NCBI RefSeq assembly: GCF_900167445.1
Contig: NZ_FUZT01000006.1
Coordinates: 124,001-188,000, forward strand
Direction of reading: 5' to 3'
DNA length: 64,000 nucleotides
Source: Maledivibacter halophilus
GTDB taxonomy: Bacteria; Bacillota; Clostridia; Peptostreptococcales; Caminicellaceae
Position numbers and translations under genes: made by a program. Positions 15,121 to 24,241 of the stretch are shown here, piece by piece. Positions within the stretch are counted from its first letter, which is position 1, and every line of letters starts with the position of its first letter. The notes beneath the pieces are model-generated. The model was not told the origin of the DNA and did no database searches. It saw only the letters and a program-made list of their open reading frames with translations.

Positions 15121-15882
15121 ATGAAAGTAGTTGTTGCAAATGATGATGGTATCTTTGCTGAAGGAATATATAAACTAGCAAAAAAATTAAGTGTAAAGCA
15201 TGAAGTCTTTGTTGTGGCACCGGATAGACAAAGAAGTGCTACTGGGCATGGGATTACAATGCATCATCCCTTAAGGGCAAATAAAATAAAATTTTTTGAT
15301 ACAGATATTTTAGCTTGGTCCATTGATGGAACTCCAGCTGATTGTATAAAGCTTGCCATTGAAGGCATATTAAAGGATAAACCTGATTTTGTTATCTCGG
15401 GGATTAATGATGGACCAAATTTGGGAACTGATGTATTATACTCAGGAACAGTTTCTGCTGCAATGGAAGGGGCTATACATGGAATACAGTCTATGGCCAT
15501 ATCTATGGCTGATACTCAAAATATTGATTATGATATTGGTGCTGAATTTGCAAATATTATGATTGATAATTTAACATATAATAAACTGCCTAAAGATACC
15601 TTATTAAATATTAATGTTCCAACTTGTAATAAAAAAGAGGTAAAAGGAGTTAAAATCACTACTCTAGGGGCACGAAAATATAAAAATACTTTTATTAAGA
15701 GAGTTGATCCTAGGGGACAGGATTATTATTGGCTTGGTGGAGAATTAATTCAGGAGGATCAAAATGAAGATTCCGATGTGAATAGTGTGAAAGATAACTA
15801 TATATCAGTAACTCCAATACATTATGACCTTACAGATTATGATTTAAATAAAATAATAAGAAAATGGAATATTAAATTTTAA
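15121..15882 (+). CDS. surE: 5'/3'-nucleotidase SurE
   Basis: 253 residues. Metal-dependent nucleoside monophosphate phosphatase. The N-terminal metal loop is VVANDDGI with Asp8-Asp9; other conserved parts are RSATGHGITMH (about 40-50), GTPADCIKLA and GINDGPNLGTDVLYSGTVSA (about 96-115). The ATG at 15121 is used since GAAAGGATG lies at the right distance; the in-frame ATG at 15109 overlaps that site. It acts in nucleotide salvage or stress survival. It is monocistronic, with its own promoter region shared with the divergent gene and a clear terminator after the stop. Confidence 0.93.
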   Translation: MKVVVANDDGIFAEGIYKLAKKLSVKHEVFVVAPDRQRSATGHGITMHHPLRANKIKFFDTDILAWSIDGTPADCIKLAIEGILKDKPDFVISGINDGPNLGTDVLYSGTVSAAMEGAIHGIQSMAISMADTQNIDYDIGAEFANIMIDNLTYNKLPKDTLLNINVPTCNKKEVKGVKITTLGARKYKNTFIKRVDPRGQDYYWLGGELIQEDQNEDSDVNSVKDNYISVTPIHYDLTDYDLNKIIRKWNIKF

Positions 15883-15914
15883 AGGGAAGGTGTTACTAAA
15901 CACCTTCCTTTTTC
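15882..15914 (+). terminator. Terminator after surE
   Basis: GGAAGGTGTT (15885-15894) pairs exactly with AACACCTTCC (15899-15908), followed by five T. Confidence 0.9.
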
Positions 15915-15956
15915 TATATTTGTATACAAAATAAATGTATACAAATATAGAAAAAG
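15908..15956. repeat. Perfect 20-base-arm inverted repeat between surE and the oxidoreductase operon
   Basis: The left arm is 15908-15927 and the right arm 15937-15956, with a 9-base AT-only loop. Each arm contains ATTTGTATAC or its complement, giving a TTTGTATACAAA palindrome in the left half. It overlaps the T run of the surE terminator. It could be an operator for a GTATAC-binding regulator or a second hairpin. Confidence 0.6.
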
Positions 15957-15986
15957 TCAGAAATACATAGATATAATTATACTATT

Positions 15987-16052
15987 TGCAATATATATTG
16001 CAGAAAATAAAAAAACATTTTTAAAAATGAAATATTTATTGCAAAATTTTGC
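15987..16052 (+). promoter_or_regulatory. Two palindromic operator candidates upstream of the 2-oxoacid:ferredoxin oxidoreductase operon
   Basis: TGCAATATATATTGCA (15987-16002) is a perfect 16-base palindrome and GCAAAATTTTGC (16041-16052) a perfect 12-base one. Both begin TTGCAA in context, and their centres lie about 52 bases apart, close to five helical turns. The second overlaps a plausible -35 region (TTGCGG at 16049). This layout suits a dimeric repressor bound at two sites. Confidence 0.5.
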
Positions 16053-16113
16053 GGAAACTGTTATGATGATGATATAGAGAAATTGTTTTAACTATTATAA
16101 GGAGGGAATAACC

Positions 16114-16323
16114 TTGAGCCAAAACAAAGTTAAACTAAAAGTAGAAAAAGAGTTATGTAAAGGATGTGGGATTTGTGTTGAATTCTGTCCTAAAAATGTA
16201 TTAACTATGGAAAACGGAAAAGTAAAAATTGCTGATATAGAGAATTGTATAAAATGTGGTCAATGTGAATTACGATGTCCAGACTACGCTATTTTCTTAG
16301 GAGGTAATGACGATGAAAAATAA
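16114..16323 (+). CDS. korD: 2-oxoacid:ferredoxin oxidoreductase delta subunit (two-[4Fe-4S] ferredoxin)
   Basis: 69 residues with two classic cluster motifs, CKGCGICVEFCP (about 15-26) and CIKCGQCELRCP (about 47-58). It passes electrons from the thiamine-dependent catalytic subunits to soluble ferredoxin. TTG start with AAGGAGGG 7 bases upstream. It is the first gene of a four-gene operon (delta, alpha, beta, gamma) and overlaps the next gene by 11 bases. The substrate class (2-oxoglutarate or branched-chain 2-oxoacids) is not settled by this subunit. Confidence 0.9.
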   Translation: MSQNKVKLKVEKELCKGCGICVEFCPKNVLTMENGKVKIADIENCIKCGQCELRCPDYAIFLGGNDDEK

Positions 16324-17452
16324 AAAAGTAAGATTAATGCAAGGAAATGAAGCTTGTGTTGAAGGAGCTTTGGCAGCTGGAATGAGGTTTTATGGTGGGT
16401 ATCCAATAACTCCTTCTACAGAAATTGCGGAAATTTCTGCTGAAAAGTTACCATGTGTTGGAGGAAAATTTATACAAATGGAAGACGAAATAGGTGGTAT
16501 AGCTGCAGCTATCGGAGCATCCTTGGCAGGACTTAAGTCTATGACTGCAACTAGTGGACCTGGTTTTTCACTTAAACAAGAAAATTTGGGATATGCTACA
16601 GTATCAGAAATACCCCTTGTTATTGTGAATGTTCAAAGAGGAGGACCAAGTACTGGATTACCTACAGCTCCTGCTCAAGCAGATATTATGCAGGCTAAAT
16701 GGGGTACTCATGGAGATCATCCAATAATAGCCCTTAGTCCTTCATCAGTGAGAGAAACCTTTGATGTAACTATAAGAGCTTTTAACCTAGCTGAAAAATA
16801 TCGAACACCTGTAATTATTTTAACAGATGAAGTTGTAGGACATATGAGGGAGAGAATTGAGATTCCTGACCCAAGTGAAATTGAAGTGATAGATAGAGTT
16901 AAGCCCGATGATAATGACGATAATTATTTACCTTATAAGGTTAGTGGAGATAAATTAGTGCCTCCTATGGCAGCCTTTGGAGATGGTCATAGATATCATG
17001 TTACTGGACTTATACATGATGAAACTGGTTTTCCTAGCACTGGTCCTAAAAATGCTGAAAAGCTTTTAAACAGATTAATGAATAAAGTTAATAAAAATTT
17101 AGATGATATTGTTCAGTATGAAGAATTTATGCTTGAAGATGCCGAAATAGCAATTCTTTCTTACGGTAGTATAGCAAGATCTGCTAAAAGTGCTGTTAAA
17201 AAATTAAGAGAAGAAGGAATTAAAGCGGGTCTATTTAGACCGATTACGATTTGGCCTTTCCCTGAAGAACAAGTTAAAAAATTAGGAGAAAAAGTTAAAT
17301 CAATTATAGTGGCAGAAATGAATCTTGGTCAAATAGTTTTAGAGGTAGAGAGAACAGTAAAAGGAAATTGTGAAATAAACCATATAGGCAAAGCAAATGG
17401 AGAAGTAATTACTCCAGAGGAAATTGTAAGCAAAGCTAAGGAGGTTTTATAA
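16313..17452 (+). CDS. korA: 2-oxoacid:ferredoxin oxidoreductase alpha subunit
   Basis: 379 residues. Contains the pyrimidine-binding domain with MQGNEACVEGALAAG and GGYPITPSTEIAE at the N-terminus, a SGPGFSLKQENLG motif and a transketolase C-terminal domain ending AEMNLGQIVLEVERTVKG. With the beta subunit it decarboxylates a 2-oxoacid and forms an acyl-CoA while reducing ferredoxin. I start at the ATG at 16313, 7 bases after AGGAGG; the ATG at 16307 is too close to that site. GYPITPSTEIAE favours a KorA/VorB type over pyruvate oxidoreductases, but substrate is inferred only. Confidence 0.92.
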   Translation: MKNKKVRLMQGNEACVEGALAAGMRFYGGYPITPSTEIAEISAEKLPCVGGKFIQMEDEIGGIAAAIGASLAGLKSMTATSGPGFSLKQENLGYATVSEIPLVIVNVQRGGPSTGLPTAPAQADIMQAKWGTHGDHPIIALSPSSVRETFDVTIRAFNLAEKYRTPVIILTDEVVGHMRERIEIPDPSEIEVIDRVKPDDNDDNYLPYKVSGDKLVPPMAAFGDGHRYHVTGLIHDETGFPSTGPKNAEKLLNRLMNKVNKNLDDIVQYEEFMLEDAEIAILSYGSIARSAKSAVKKLREEGIKAGLFRPITIWPFPEEQVKKLGEKVKSIIVAEMNLGQIVLEVERTVKGNCEINHIGKANGEVITPEEIVSKAKEVL

Positions 17453-18274
17453 GTGACTAGCAAATTAATTAAAGATTATTTTAGAGAAGATAAATTACCT
17501 CATATTTGGTGTCCCGGTTGCGGTCATGGAATTTTAATGAGATCTGTTGCAAAAGCCATCGATAATTTAGGATTAGATAAAGACAATGTATGCATAGTAT
17601 CTGGTATTGGATGTTCTTCAAGGGCGACAGGATATATGGATTTCAATACTCTACATACCACTCATGGTAGAGCATTGGCCTTTGCAACAGGCATTAAGCT
17701 TGCAAGACCTGAACTACATGTAATAGTAGTAACTGGAGATGGAGACGCTGCAGCTATTGGTGGTAACCATTTGATCCATGCTTCTAGAAGAAATATAGAT
17801 ATAACAACTGTTGTATTTAATAATAATATTTATGGAATGACTGGAGGACAATATTCACCTACAACACCAACTAATGAATATGGTACTACTGCTCCCTATG
17901 GAAATATTGATAAACCATTTGATATTCCAAAACTTGCTGAAGCTGCTGGAGCAACCTATACAGCTAGAGGAACTGCATATCATGCAAATCAATTAATTAA
18001 ACTTATAGAAAATGGAATAAAAAATAGAGGATTCTCATTAATTGAAGGTATTAGTGTATGTCCTACTTATTATGGTAGAAAAAATAAAAAAGGTTCTGCA
18101 GTTGATATGATGAACTGGTTAAAGAATAATGCCATAGATGTAAAAGTAGCATCTAAATTGCCAGAAGAGAAGGTAAAGGGTAAGTTCTTAATTGGAGAAT
18201 TTAAAAATGTTACAGAGCCTGAGTATACTGATGAATATATGAAGATAATAGAAAGAAATCAAAAGGAGAGATAG
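17453..18274 (+). CDS. korB: 2-oxoacid:ferredoxin oxidoreductase beta subunit (thiamine diphosphate-binding)
   Basis: 273 residues. The N-terminal WCPGCGHG supplies cluster or cofactor-site cysteines. The thiamine diphosphate motif is VVTGDGDAAAIGGNHLIHA (about 92-110) with the matching NNNIYGMTGGQYSPTTP. The GTG start directly abuts the korA stop and has AAGGAGG upstream, showing coupled translation. Catalyses oxidative decarboxylation with KorA. In amino-acid-fermenting Clostridia such enzymes oxidise 2-oxoacids from transaminated amino acids, a plausible role here. Confidence 0.93.
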   Translation: MTSKLIKDYFREDKLPHIWCPGCGHGILMRSVAKAIDNLGLDKDNVCIVSGIGCSSRATGYMDFNTLHTTHGRALAFATGIKLARPELHVIVVTGDGDAAAIGGNHLIHASRRNIDITTVVFNNNIYGMTGGQYSPTTPTNEYGTTAPYGNIDKPFDIPKLAEAAGATYTARGTAYHANQLIKLIENGIKNRGFSLIEGISVCPTYYGRKNKKGSAVDMMNWLKNNAIDVKVASKLPEEKVKGKFLIGEFKNVTEPEYTDEYMKIIERNQKER

Positions 18275-18276
18275 GA

Positions 18277-18810
18277 ATGGTTAAGCGAACTGAAATTAGA
18301 TTGACTGGTTCAGGGGGACAAGGACTTATATTGGCTGGTATTATTTTGGCTGAAACTGCAATCATGGAAGGTAATAATGCTGTTCAATCTCAATCCTATG
18401 GACCTGAAGCAAGAGGCGGAGCTAGTAAAGCAGAAGTAATTATAAGCAATGACGATATATATTTTCCTAAAGTAGATAAAGCAGATTTTATGCTTTCACT
18501 TACACAAGTGGCCCTTGATAAATATGCCCATACATTAAAGGAAGATGGCGTATTAGTAGTTGATTCATCTCTTAAAGTACCTTCAGATTTAAAAATAGGA
18601 AAAGTAATTTCTATACCTATATTAGATACAGCTAAAGAAGTGATAGGAAAAAGCATGGTTGCCAATATTGTTGCATTAGGTGCTATTCAAGAGCTTTCAG
18701 GTATGGTGTCAAAAGAACATCTTGAAGAAGCAGTATTGAGTAGAGTACCAAGGGGAACTGAAGAGTTAAATAAAAAGGCTTTACAGGAAGGCTATAATTT
18801 AGTAAAATAG
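18277..18810 (+). CDS. korC: 2-oxoacid:ferredoxin oxidoreductase gamma subunit
   Basis: 177 residues with the family start EIRLTGSGGQGLILAGIILA and the motif SYGPEARGGASKAEVIIS (about 45-62). This domain binds the CoA side of the reaction and completes the four-subunit KorDABC enzyme. The start lies 2 bases after korB within an AAAGGAGAG context. It is the last structural gene of the operon; an RpiR-type regulator gene follows 33 bases later. Confidence 0.92.
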   Translation: MVKRTEIRLTGSGGQGLILAGIILAETAIMEGNNAVQSQSYGPEARGGASKAEVIISNDDIYFPKVDKADFMLSLTQVALDKYAHTLKEDGVLVVDSSLKVPSDLKIGKVISIPILDTAKEVIGKSMVANIVALGAIQELSGMVSKEHLEEAVLSRVPRGTEELNKKALQEGYNLVK

Positions 18811-18843
18811 GCTTATATAATCTAAAAGAGGAGCCGCTGGCTT

Positions 18844-19704
18844 ATGAATGAAGCGAAAAGAGATTTACTTAATCGAATAAAAGAAAGATATAATAAATTA
18901 AGTAAGGGGCAAAGGCTTATTGCTGACTTTATAGTTAATAATTATGATAAAGTTGCTTTTATGACTGCATCTAAATTAGGTGAAAAGGTTGGTGTTAGCG
19001 AATCTACTGTTGTAAGATTTGCCAATGCATTAAACTATAAAGGATATCCTAATTTGCAAAAAGAACTCCAAGAATTGATTAAAACTAAGCTAACTACTGT
19101 TCAAAGACTTGAGCTATCTAGTAATTATAATGACGAAGAATTTATTATGAAGGCCATGCAGGCTGATGTGGATAATATTATTAAAACTATTGATGAATTG
19201 GACACAGAAGCTTTTAAAAACACAGTAGATGCGATTTTGAAAGCTGAAAATGTATATTTATTAGGTTTTCGTAGTTCAATAGCAATTGTTGAGTATTTAG
19301 CCTTTTATTTGAATATGATTTTAGATAATGTCTATATTATTCCATCGGGCATAAACGATGTGTTTGATCAATTAATAAGAATAAATGAAAACGATGTTTT
19401 AATTGGAATATCCTATCCCAGATATTCTAAAAAAACAATTGAAGCTGCTGAGTTTGCAAAAAGCAAAAACGTTAAAATAATTGGAATTACAGACAGTCAT
19501 CTTGCACCAATTTCAGATGTTGCCGATATTATTTTGACTACAAAGAGTACAATGACTTCTTTCGTAGATTCATTAGTTGCCCCGGTCAGTTTAATGAATG
19601 CTTTAATTATAGCTTTAGGAATGAAAGAAAAGGATAAAATAACAAAGAGATTAAAAGATCTAGAAGAAACTTGGGAAAAATATGATATATATTTAAATAA
19701 ATAG
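18844..19704 (+). CDS. MurR/RpiR-family transcriptional regulator
   Basis: 286 residues: an N-terminal RpiR-type HTH (LSKGQRLIADFIVNNYDK and VGVSESTVVRFANALNYKGY, to about residue 75) and a C-terminal SIS domain (about 115-245) that binds a phosphosugar or related ligand. The GAGGAG site is 10 bases before the ATG. It follows korC closely and may be co-transcribed, so it could regulate the 2-oxoacid oxidoreductase operon, though family members usually sense sugars. A terminator follows. Confidence 0.9.
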   Translation: MNEAKRDLLNRIKERYNKLSKGQRLIADFIVNNYDKVAFMTASKLGEKVGVSESTVVRFANALNYKGYPNLQKELQELIKTKLTTVQRLELSSNYNDEEFIMKAMQADVDNIIKTIDELDTEAFKNTVDAILKAENVYLLGFRSSIAIVEYLAFYLNMILDNVYIIPSGINDVFDQLIRINENDVLIGISYPRYSKKTIEAAEFAKSKNVKIIGITDSHLAPISDVADIILTTKSTMTSFVDSLVAPVSLMNALIIALGMKEKDKITKRLKDLEETWEKYDIYLNK

Positions 19705-19731
19705 TCATAATATTTAAAAGAACGGACCGTT

Positions 19732-19777
19732 AGCAAAGGTTTCTACATATTTATATGTAGCTGCTTTTGCTTTTTTT
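19732..19777 (+). terminator. Terminator after the RpiR-type regulator
   Basis: AGCAAA (19732-19737) pairs with the TTTTGCT that leads into a run of T; the loop contains a second hairpin, CTACATA..TATGTAG (about 19743-19760). Confidence 0.8.
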
Positions 19778-19989
19778 ATTATTGTAAAACACTATTAACA
19801 ACTTACCACTTAAAATTACTAATATCTATTGAGGCTATTGTAAGAGAATTTTAAGAATGAGTTTAAGTTGACTTGTAATCAAGTAACTAGCAATTTTAGT
19901 TAGTTACAAACTCCTTTTGTACTTGATAATTATTATTGTTAAATGTAAAATGATTATGTTGCTATTGTATAATCTGAGGAGGAAAAGTA

Positions 19990-22383
19990 ATGAATATTAG
20001 CATTAAAAATATAAATCATATAATATTAGTTATATTTTTAAGTTTTATTATTTGTTTAGGACTATTAAATATAAGTTATGGTGAGGAAAAGTTTGAAATA
20101 GATGTAAAAGTTGGTTTTGATGGACATGTTAAAAGAAGTGAGCTTACGCCAGTGAGAATAGAAATAAAAAATAATTACAAGGATGTTGAAGGGAAAATTC
20201 AGTTTCTTGTACATGATGAATACAATAAAAAGAATTTTTATACTGCTTATAGTAGAAAAATTAATATTGCTAAAAATTCAACTAAAATTATAGATATGGA
20301 ATCTGTATTTCATAGAAATGGCCTGCTGTATGTAAGAGTATTAGATAAAGACAATAATGTTGTTTTCAAGAAGATGGTTAAGTATTTAACAATTAATAGA
20401 GATGAAGGCATGTTTATGGGGATATTAGATGAAAATATTGATAGTTTAAGGTATTTATCCAAAGCCTACAATATTAATTATCCAAAGGGAAGTAGAGAAA
20501 GTTTTTTTCAAATTGCTGAGTTGGATGATACATTACCAGAAAATCATATAACTTTAAAAGCTTTTGAGACGATAGTTATTAATAACTACGATTCTCAGAA
20601 ACTAAATATTAGGCAAAGAGAAGCATTAAAAAATTGGATAGAAGCAGGAGGCCTATTATTAGTAGGTACAGGTCCAAATTATCAAAAGACTTTAAAGGGA
20701 CTGGATAATATAAATTTTATAGATGTTAAAGGAACTAAGGAAATAATGATAGAAAATATAAGCAGTGAAGAAGATATGAAGATAATTGACCCAGTACTAA
20801 AAGATGGGGAAGAAATTACTATAGATAATAATAAAGAACTTAAATTATATCATAAAAGAATAGGGAAGGGACATGTGGTAATTGCAGGGTTTGATTTGGG
20901 CCTTTCACCCTTTGTCAATTGGAAGGAAAAGGACAAGTTTATAAACCAGTTAATTAATAATTATTTAAATAGCAACATAAAGAATTATGATGAAAAATAC
21001 CAAATGATGGGATCACATTGGTTCGAAAATATAGTATCCTATTTACCGCAAAATTTACTTCCTTCTGCTAGATCAATATTAACTATATTAATATTATTTA
21101 TTTTATTAGTTGGTCCAATAAATTATTATATACTTAAAAGAATTGATAGAAGAGAGTTGTTATGGGTCACTATTCCCTTAATAGTAATTATATTTTCTAG
21201 TTCAATATATGTTTTAGGATTTAGATCTAAATTAAGGCAGCCAATAGTGAATAATGTTTCAATTATAGAGATTGATGATACAACTAATACTGCGGTGGTA
21301 AATACCAGATTGGGGATTATGGGGTTTAAGAACGGTACTTGGGACGTTACCTTTGATAAAAGCAGTAACTTTTTATTACAGGATAGAAACCAGTACGATA
21401 TTTTAAGAAGATTTGCAGATGAAGAAGTAATAACAGAATACTTATTTGATGAAGATAGCCATGTTTTATTTAATAAAGCTAGTATTCTTGATGTGGAAAA
21501 TCTTACAATTAGTAATGAAATAAAGCTAGATGGAAATATAATACCTGATATTGAAATTAAAGATAATAAGCTCTTGGGCAGTGTTAATAATTCTTTTGAA
21601 TTTGACCTGGAGGATGTAATTATTTTTTATGGTGATCAATATAGAAAATTAGGTGATTTAAAAGCAGGAAAAAAATCAAAGGAATTTCAAATTGCTATAA
21701 GTAAAAATAAAACTACCAAGAACTGGTACTCAATTATTGACAGTATATATGGGAGTAGTTATCAAAATAATTCAACAAATTCTAAAAATGAAGGAGATGA
21801 TATTCTAAATAATAATATTAAAAGAGATATATTAAGAGGCGTTTTTGATTCAGAGGAATTTGCAGTCAATAATAATAGATTTTTTATAATAGCTTGGAAT
21901 AGAGGAGAAACAGGAAAAAATATACAAATAAATGGTAAAGAAGTTAAGAGAATCGATAGAAATCTGATAATATTGCCACTGGATATAGAATATAAAAAGG
22001 GAGATAGGGTACAAATACCCTATGGCATACTTTATCCGGAAATCCAAGAAAATAATGATATGCATATAGAGAGAAATGGGACAATGCTATATGGTGATGG
22101 TTATGTAGTACTTAGATTTAAGCCGGAAGATAATATTAGACTAAATTCAATGGAAATTGATTTTGATATGATGCATGAAAGCTCTAAATATGATGCTATC
22201 ACATATATTTTCAACTATGAAAAAAATGAATGGGAAAAATGGAATAAAAACACGATTATAATAGATGATTCTAATATGAATAGGTATTATCAAAAAGAAA
22301 GAGGAGCTTTGGTTAAAATTGACCCCGAAAAAGGCACAAATCTATCTATACCAAGTTTTACAATAGAGGGGGTGCAGGAATAA
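19990..22383 (+). CDS. Membrane protein with exported glutamine-amidotransferase-like domain, first gene of the MoxR/VWA/ABC operon
   Basis: 797 residues. A signal peptide or anchor (about 10-31) leads into a long extracytoplasmic region; WIEAGGLLLVGTG at 218-230 is typical of the amidotransferase-like fold without a catalytic Cys. Two adjacent membrane spans follow (about 360-382 and 392-415, with GPINYYILKRIDRREL between), and then about 380 residues predicted outside the cell. Its stop overlaps the ABC ATPase start (TAATG). The GAGGAGG site is 7 bases before the ATG. It has the layout of accessory proteins found beside ABC-2 exporters and BatA/VWA genes; no function is established. Confidence 0.8.
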   Translation: MNISIKNINHIILVIFLSFIICLGLLNISYGEEKFEIDVKVGFDGHVKRSELTPVRIEIKNNYKDVEGKIQFLVHDEYNKKNFYTAYSRKINIAKNSTKIIDMESVFHRNGLLYVRVLDKDNNVVFKKMVKYLTINRDEGMFMGILDENIDSLRYLSKAYNINYPKGSRESFFQIAELDDTLPENHITLKAFETIVINNYDSQKLNIRQREALKNWIEAGGLLLVGTGPNYQKTLKGLDNINFIDVKGTKEIMIENISSEEDMKIIDPVLKDGEEITIDNNKELKLYHKRIGKGHVVIAGFDLGLSPFVNWKEKDKFINQLINNYLNSNIKNYDEKYQMMGSHWFENIVSYLPQNLLPSARSILTILILFILLVGPINYYILKRIDRRELLWVTIPLIVIIFSSSIYVLGFRSKLRQPIVNNVSIIEIDDTTNTAVVNTRLGIMGFKNGTWDVTFDKSSNFLLQDRNQYDILRRFADEEVITEYLFDEDSHVLFNKASILDVENLTISNEIKLDGNIIPDIEIKDNKLLGSVNNSFEFDLEDVIIFYGDQYRKLGDLKAGKKSKEFQIAISKNKTTKNWYSIIDSIYGSSYQNNSTNSKNEGDDILNNNIKRDILRGVFDSEEFAVNNNRFFIIAWNRGETGKNIQINGKEVKRIDRNLIILPLDIEYKKGDRVQIPYGILYPEIQENNDMHIERNGTMLYGDGYVVLRFKPEDNIRLNSMEIDFDMMHESSKYDAITYIFNYEKNEWEKWNKNTIIIDDSNMNRYYQKERGALVKIDPEKGTNLSIPSFTIEGVQE

Positions 22384-23312
22384 TGCTTAAAATAGAGAAT
22401 TTAACTAAAAAATATGGAAAGTTTAAAGCTGTGGACAATATTTCACTAGAAATAAATGAGGGAGAAATTTTTGGATTTGTTGGACCAAATGGTGCAGGAA
22501 AAACTACTACTTTTAAAATGATATCAACGCTTCTTAAAGCAACTTCAGGAAATATTTATTTAGATGGAACCGAAATTAACCATAAAAACCTGAAAAAGGT
22601 AAGAAGTAACATTGGTTATATGCCAGATTTCTTTGGTGTATATGATAAACTAAAGGTGAATGAATATATGGATTTTTACAGTGATATTGCAGGTTTTAAT
22701 AGAAGTGAAAAAGTAAGTATTATTAAAGACTTATTAGAGCTAGTGGACCTTACAAATAAAAAGAATGCCTATGTAGATTCATTGTCAAGGGGGATGAAGC
22801 AGAGGCTATGTCTTGCAAGATGTCTTATCCATAATCCTAAGCTTCTTATATTGGATGAGCCTGCATCGGGTATGGACCCAAGGGCACGAGTTCAGATGAA
22901 GGAAATACTTAGGGAGCTTAAGAAAATGGGTAAGACTATAATAATCAGTTCCCATATACTACCTGAGCTATCTGAGCTTTGTACAAATATAGGAATAATT
23001 GAGGGCGGAAAGATAGTAGTAAATGGATCTGTAGAGGAAATAATGCACAGAGCTAAAGGGGCAAGTGTAATAAGGATAGAAGTTTTAGGAGAAAAGGAAA
23101 AATGCATACGGTTTTTGAAGGAAGAACCTTTGATTAAGTCAGTTATAGAAGAGGAAAGGTATATAGAAATTGAATTTAGCGGAGAACTAAAAGAGGTATC
23201 CAATCTTGTAAAGAGAGTTTTAGATGCAAATATTCCTGTAATATCCTTTAAACCTATTGAAAATAATTTAGAGGATATATTTATGGAGGTTACTAGGGGG
23301 GATGGAGAATGA
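22383..23312 (+). CDS. ABC transporter ATP-binding protein (ABC-2 / NatA type)
   Basis: 309 residues. Walker A GPNGAGKTTTFK (about 34-45), Q-loop region IGYMPDFFGVYDK, signature LSRGMKQRL, Walker B LLILDEPASGMDP and the switch His in ISSHILPEL are all intact, so it should be an active ATPase. The C-terminal 85 residues form the usual ABC-2 extension. It overlaps both neighbours (1 base upstream, 4 bases ATGA downstream), so it is translated with the permease. It probably energises the permease in moving an unknown substrate at the membrane. Confidence 0.95.
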   Translation: MLKIENLTKKYGKFKAVDNISLEINEGEIFGFVGPNGAGKTTTFKMISTLLKATSGNIYLDGTEINHKNLKKVRSNIGYMPDFFGVYDKLKVNEYMDFYSDIAGFNRSEKVSIIKDLLELVDLTNKKNAYVDSLSRGMKQRLCLARCLIHNPKLLILDEPASGMDPRARVQMKEILRELKKMGKTIIISSHILPELSELCTNIGIIEGGKIVVNGSVEEIMHRAKGASVIRIEVLGEKEKCIRFLKEEPLIKSVIEEERYIEIEFSGELKEVSNLVKRVLDANIPVISFKPIENNLEDIFMEVTRGDGE

Positions 23313-24241
23313 TTAAAATCAATCCTGTATTAAAAAAGGAGTTAAAGGTAAGGACTAGATCATGGAAAATGCCTATAACCATATCGTTGTATCTATTCTT
23401 ACTATGTGCATTTTTAGGGCTCTTGGCATCCCAGATGTTTTTTGGTTATAGCAACTATAGGGGAATACGGATAGAAGAACTTAAATTTATATATATTGCC
23501 ATCACAATATTTCAATTGATGCTAATTGCCTTTATTATACCTGCAACTACAGCAAGCAGTATATGTGGTGAAAAGGAAAGAAGAACCTTTGATCTATTGT
23601 TATGTACTAGACTTTCAAGCTTTTCAATAGTTTCGGGTAAACTTTCTGCGGCATTATCCCTTATGATAATCTTGCTCATTGTATCAATTCCCATATTTAG
23701 TATTTTTTTTCTTTTTGGAGTTATTACGCCAGCAAATGTTTTAATACTATTTGCGTATTATCTAATAACTGCATTATTGTTTGGAAGTATAGGGATTTTT
23801 GGCTCGGCTTTCTTTAGAAAAACCACTACTTCCACTATATTCACCTATTTTTTAGTGTTAATGCTTGTGTTTGGAACTGGATTTTGTTTGATTGTATTTA
23901 GAATGTTTATAGATAGAGCTGGAATAAATAATACTAGTTCCATATTAAAAACAATTTATAATGGAATAGCTTATATAAATCCAATGATTGGTATAGGAGC
24001 CATACTGGAAGATCAATTTAGCGAAGGTACTATGAGACATTTCCTAATTGGAAAAAAAGTAAATATGAATTATCTTGAACCACTTTATTATAATATGGCC
24101 TTTAGTTTCATATCATCTTGTATTTTACTATTTATAACTTCATTAAAGATAAATCCAATGAAGAAATTTGGTAATAGAGGAGAAGACAAGAAAAATAGAA
24201 AGAGAAGAAAAAAGAAGGATGAAAAGATAGATGCTAGATAA
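23309..24241 (+). CDS. ABC-2 type transporter permease
   Basis: 310 residues with about six membrane segments. Typical opening NPVLKKELKVRTRSWKM, and CGEKERRTFDLLLCTRLSS (about 87-105) is the coupling region common to this permease class. A strongly basic tail (KKNRKRRKKKDEK) ends the protein in the cytoplasm. It overlaps the ATPase gene by 4 bases and the next gene by 11. GldF or NosY-like proteins are the nearest functional comparison; the cargo is unknown. Confidence 0.9.
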   Translation: MIKINPVLKKELKVRTRSWKMPITISLYLFLLCAFLGLLASQMFFGYSNYRGIRIEELKFIYIAITIFQLMLIAFIIPATTASSICGEKERRTFDLLLCTRLSSFSIVSGKLSAALSLMIILLIVSIPIFSIFFLFGVITPANVLILFAYYLITALLFGSIGIFGSAFFRKTTTSTIFTYFLVLMLVFGTGFCLIVFRMFIDRAGINNTSSILKTIYNGIAYINPMIGIGAILEDQFSEGTMRHFLIGKKVNMNYLEPLYYNMAFSFISSCILLFITSLKINPMKKFGNRGEDKKNRKRRKKKDEKIDAR

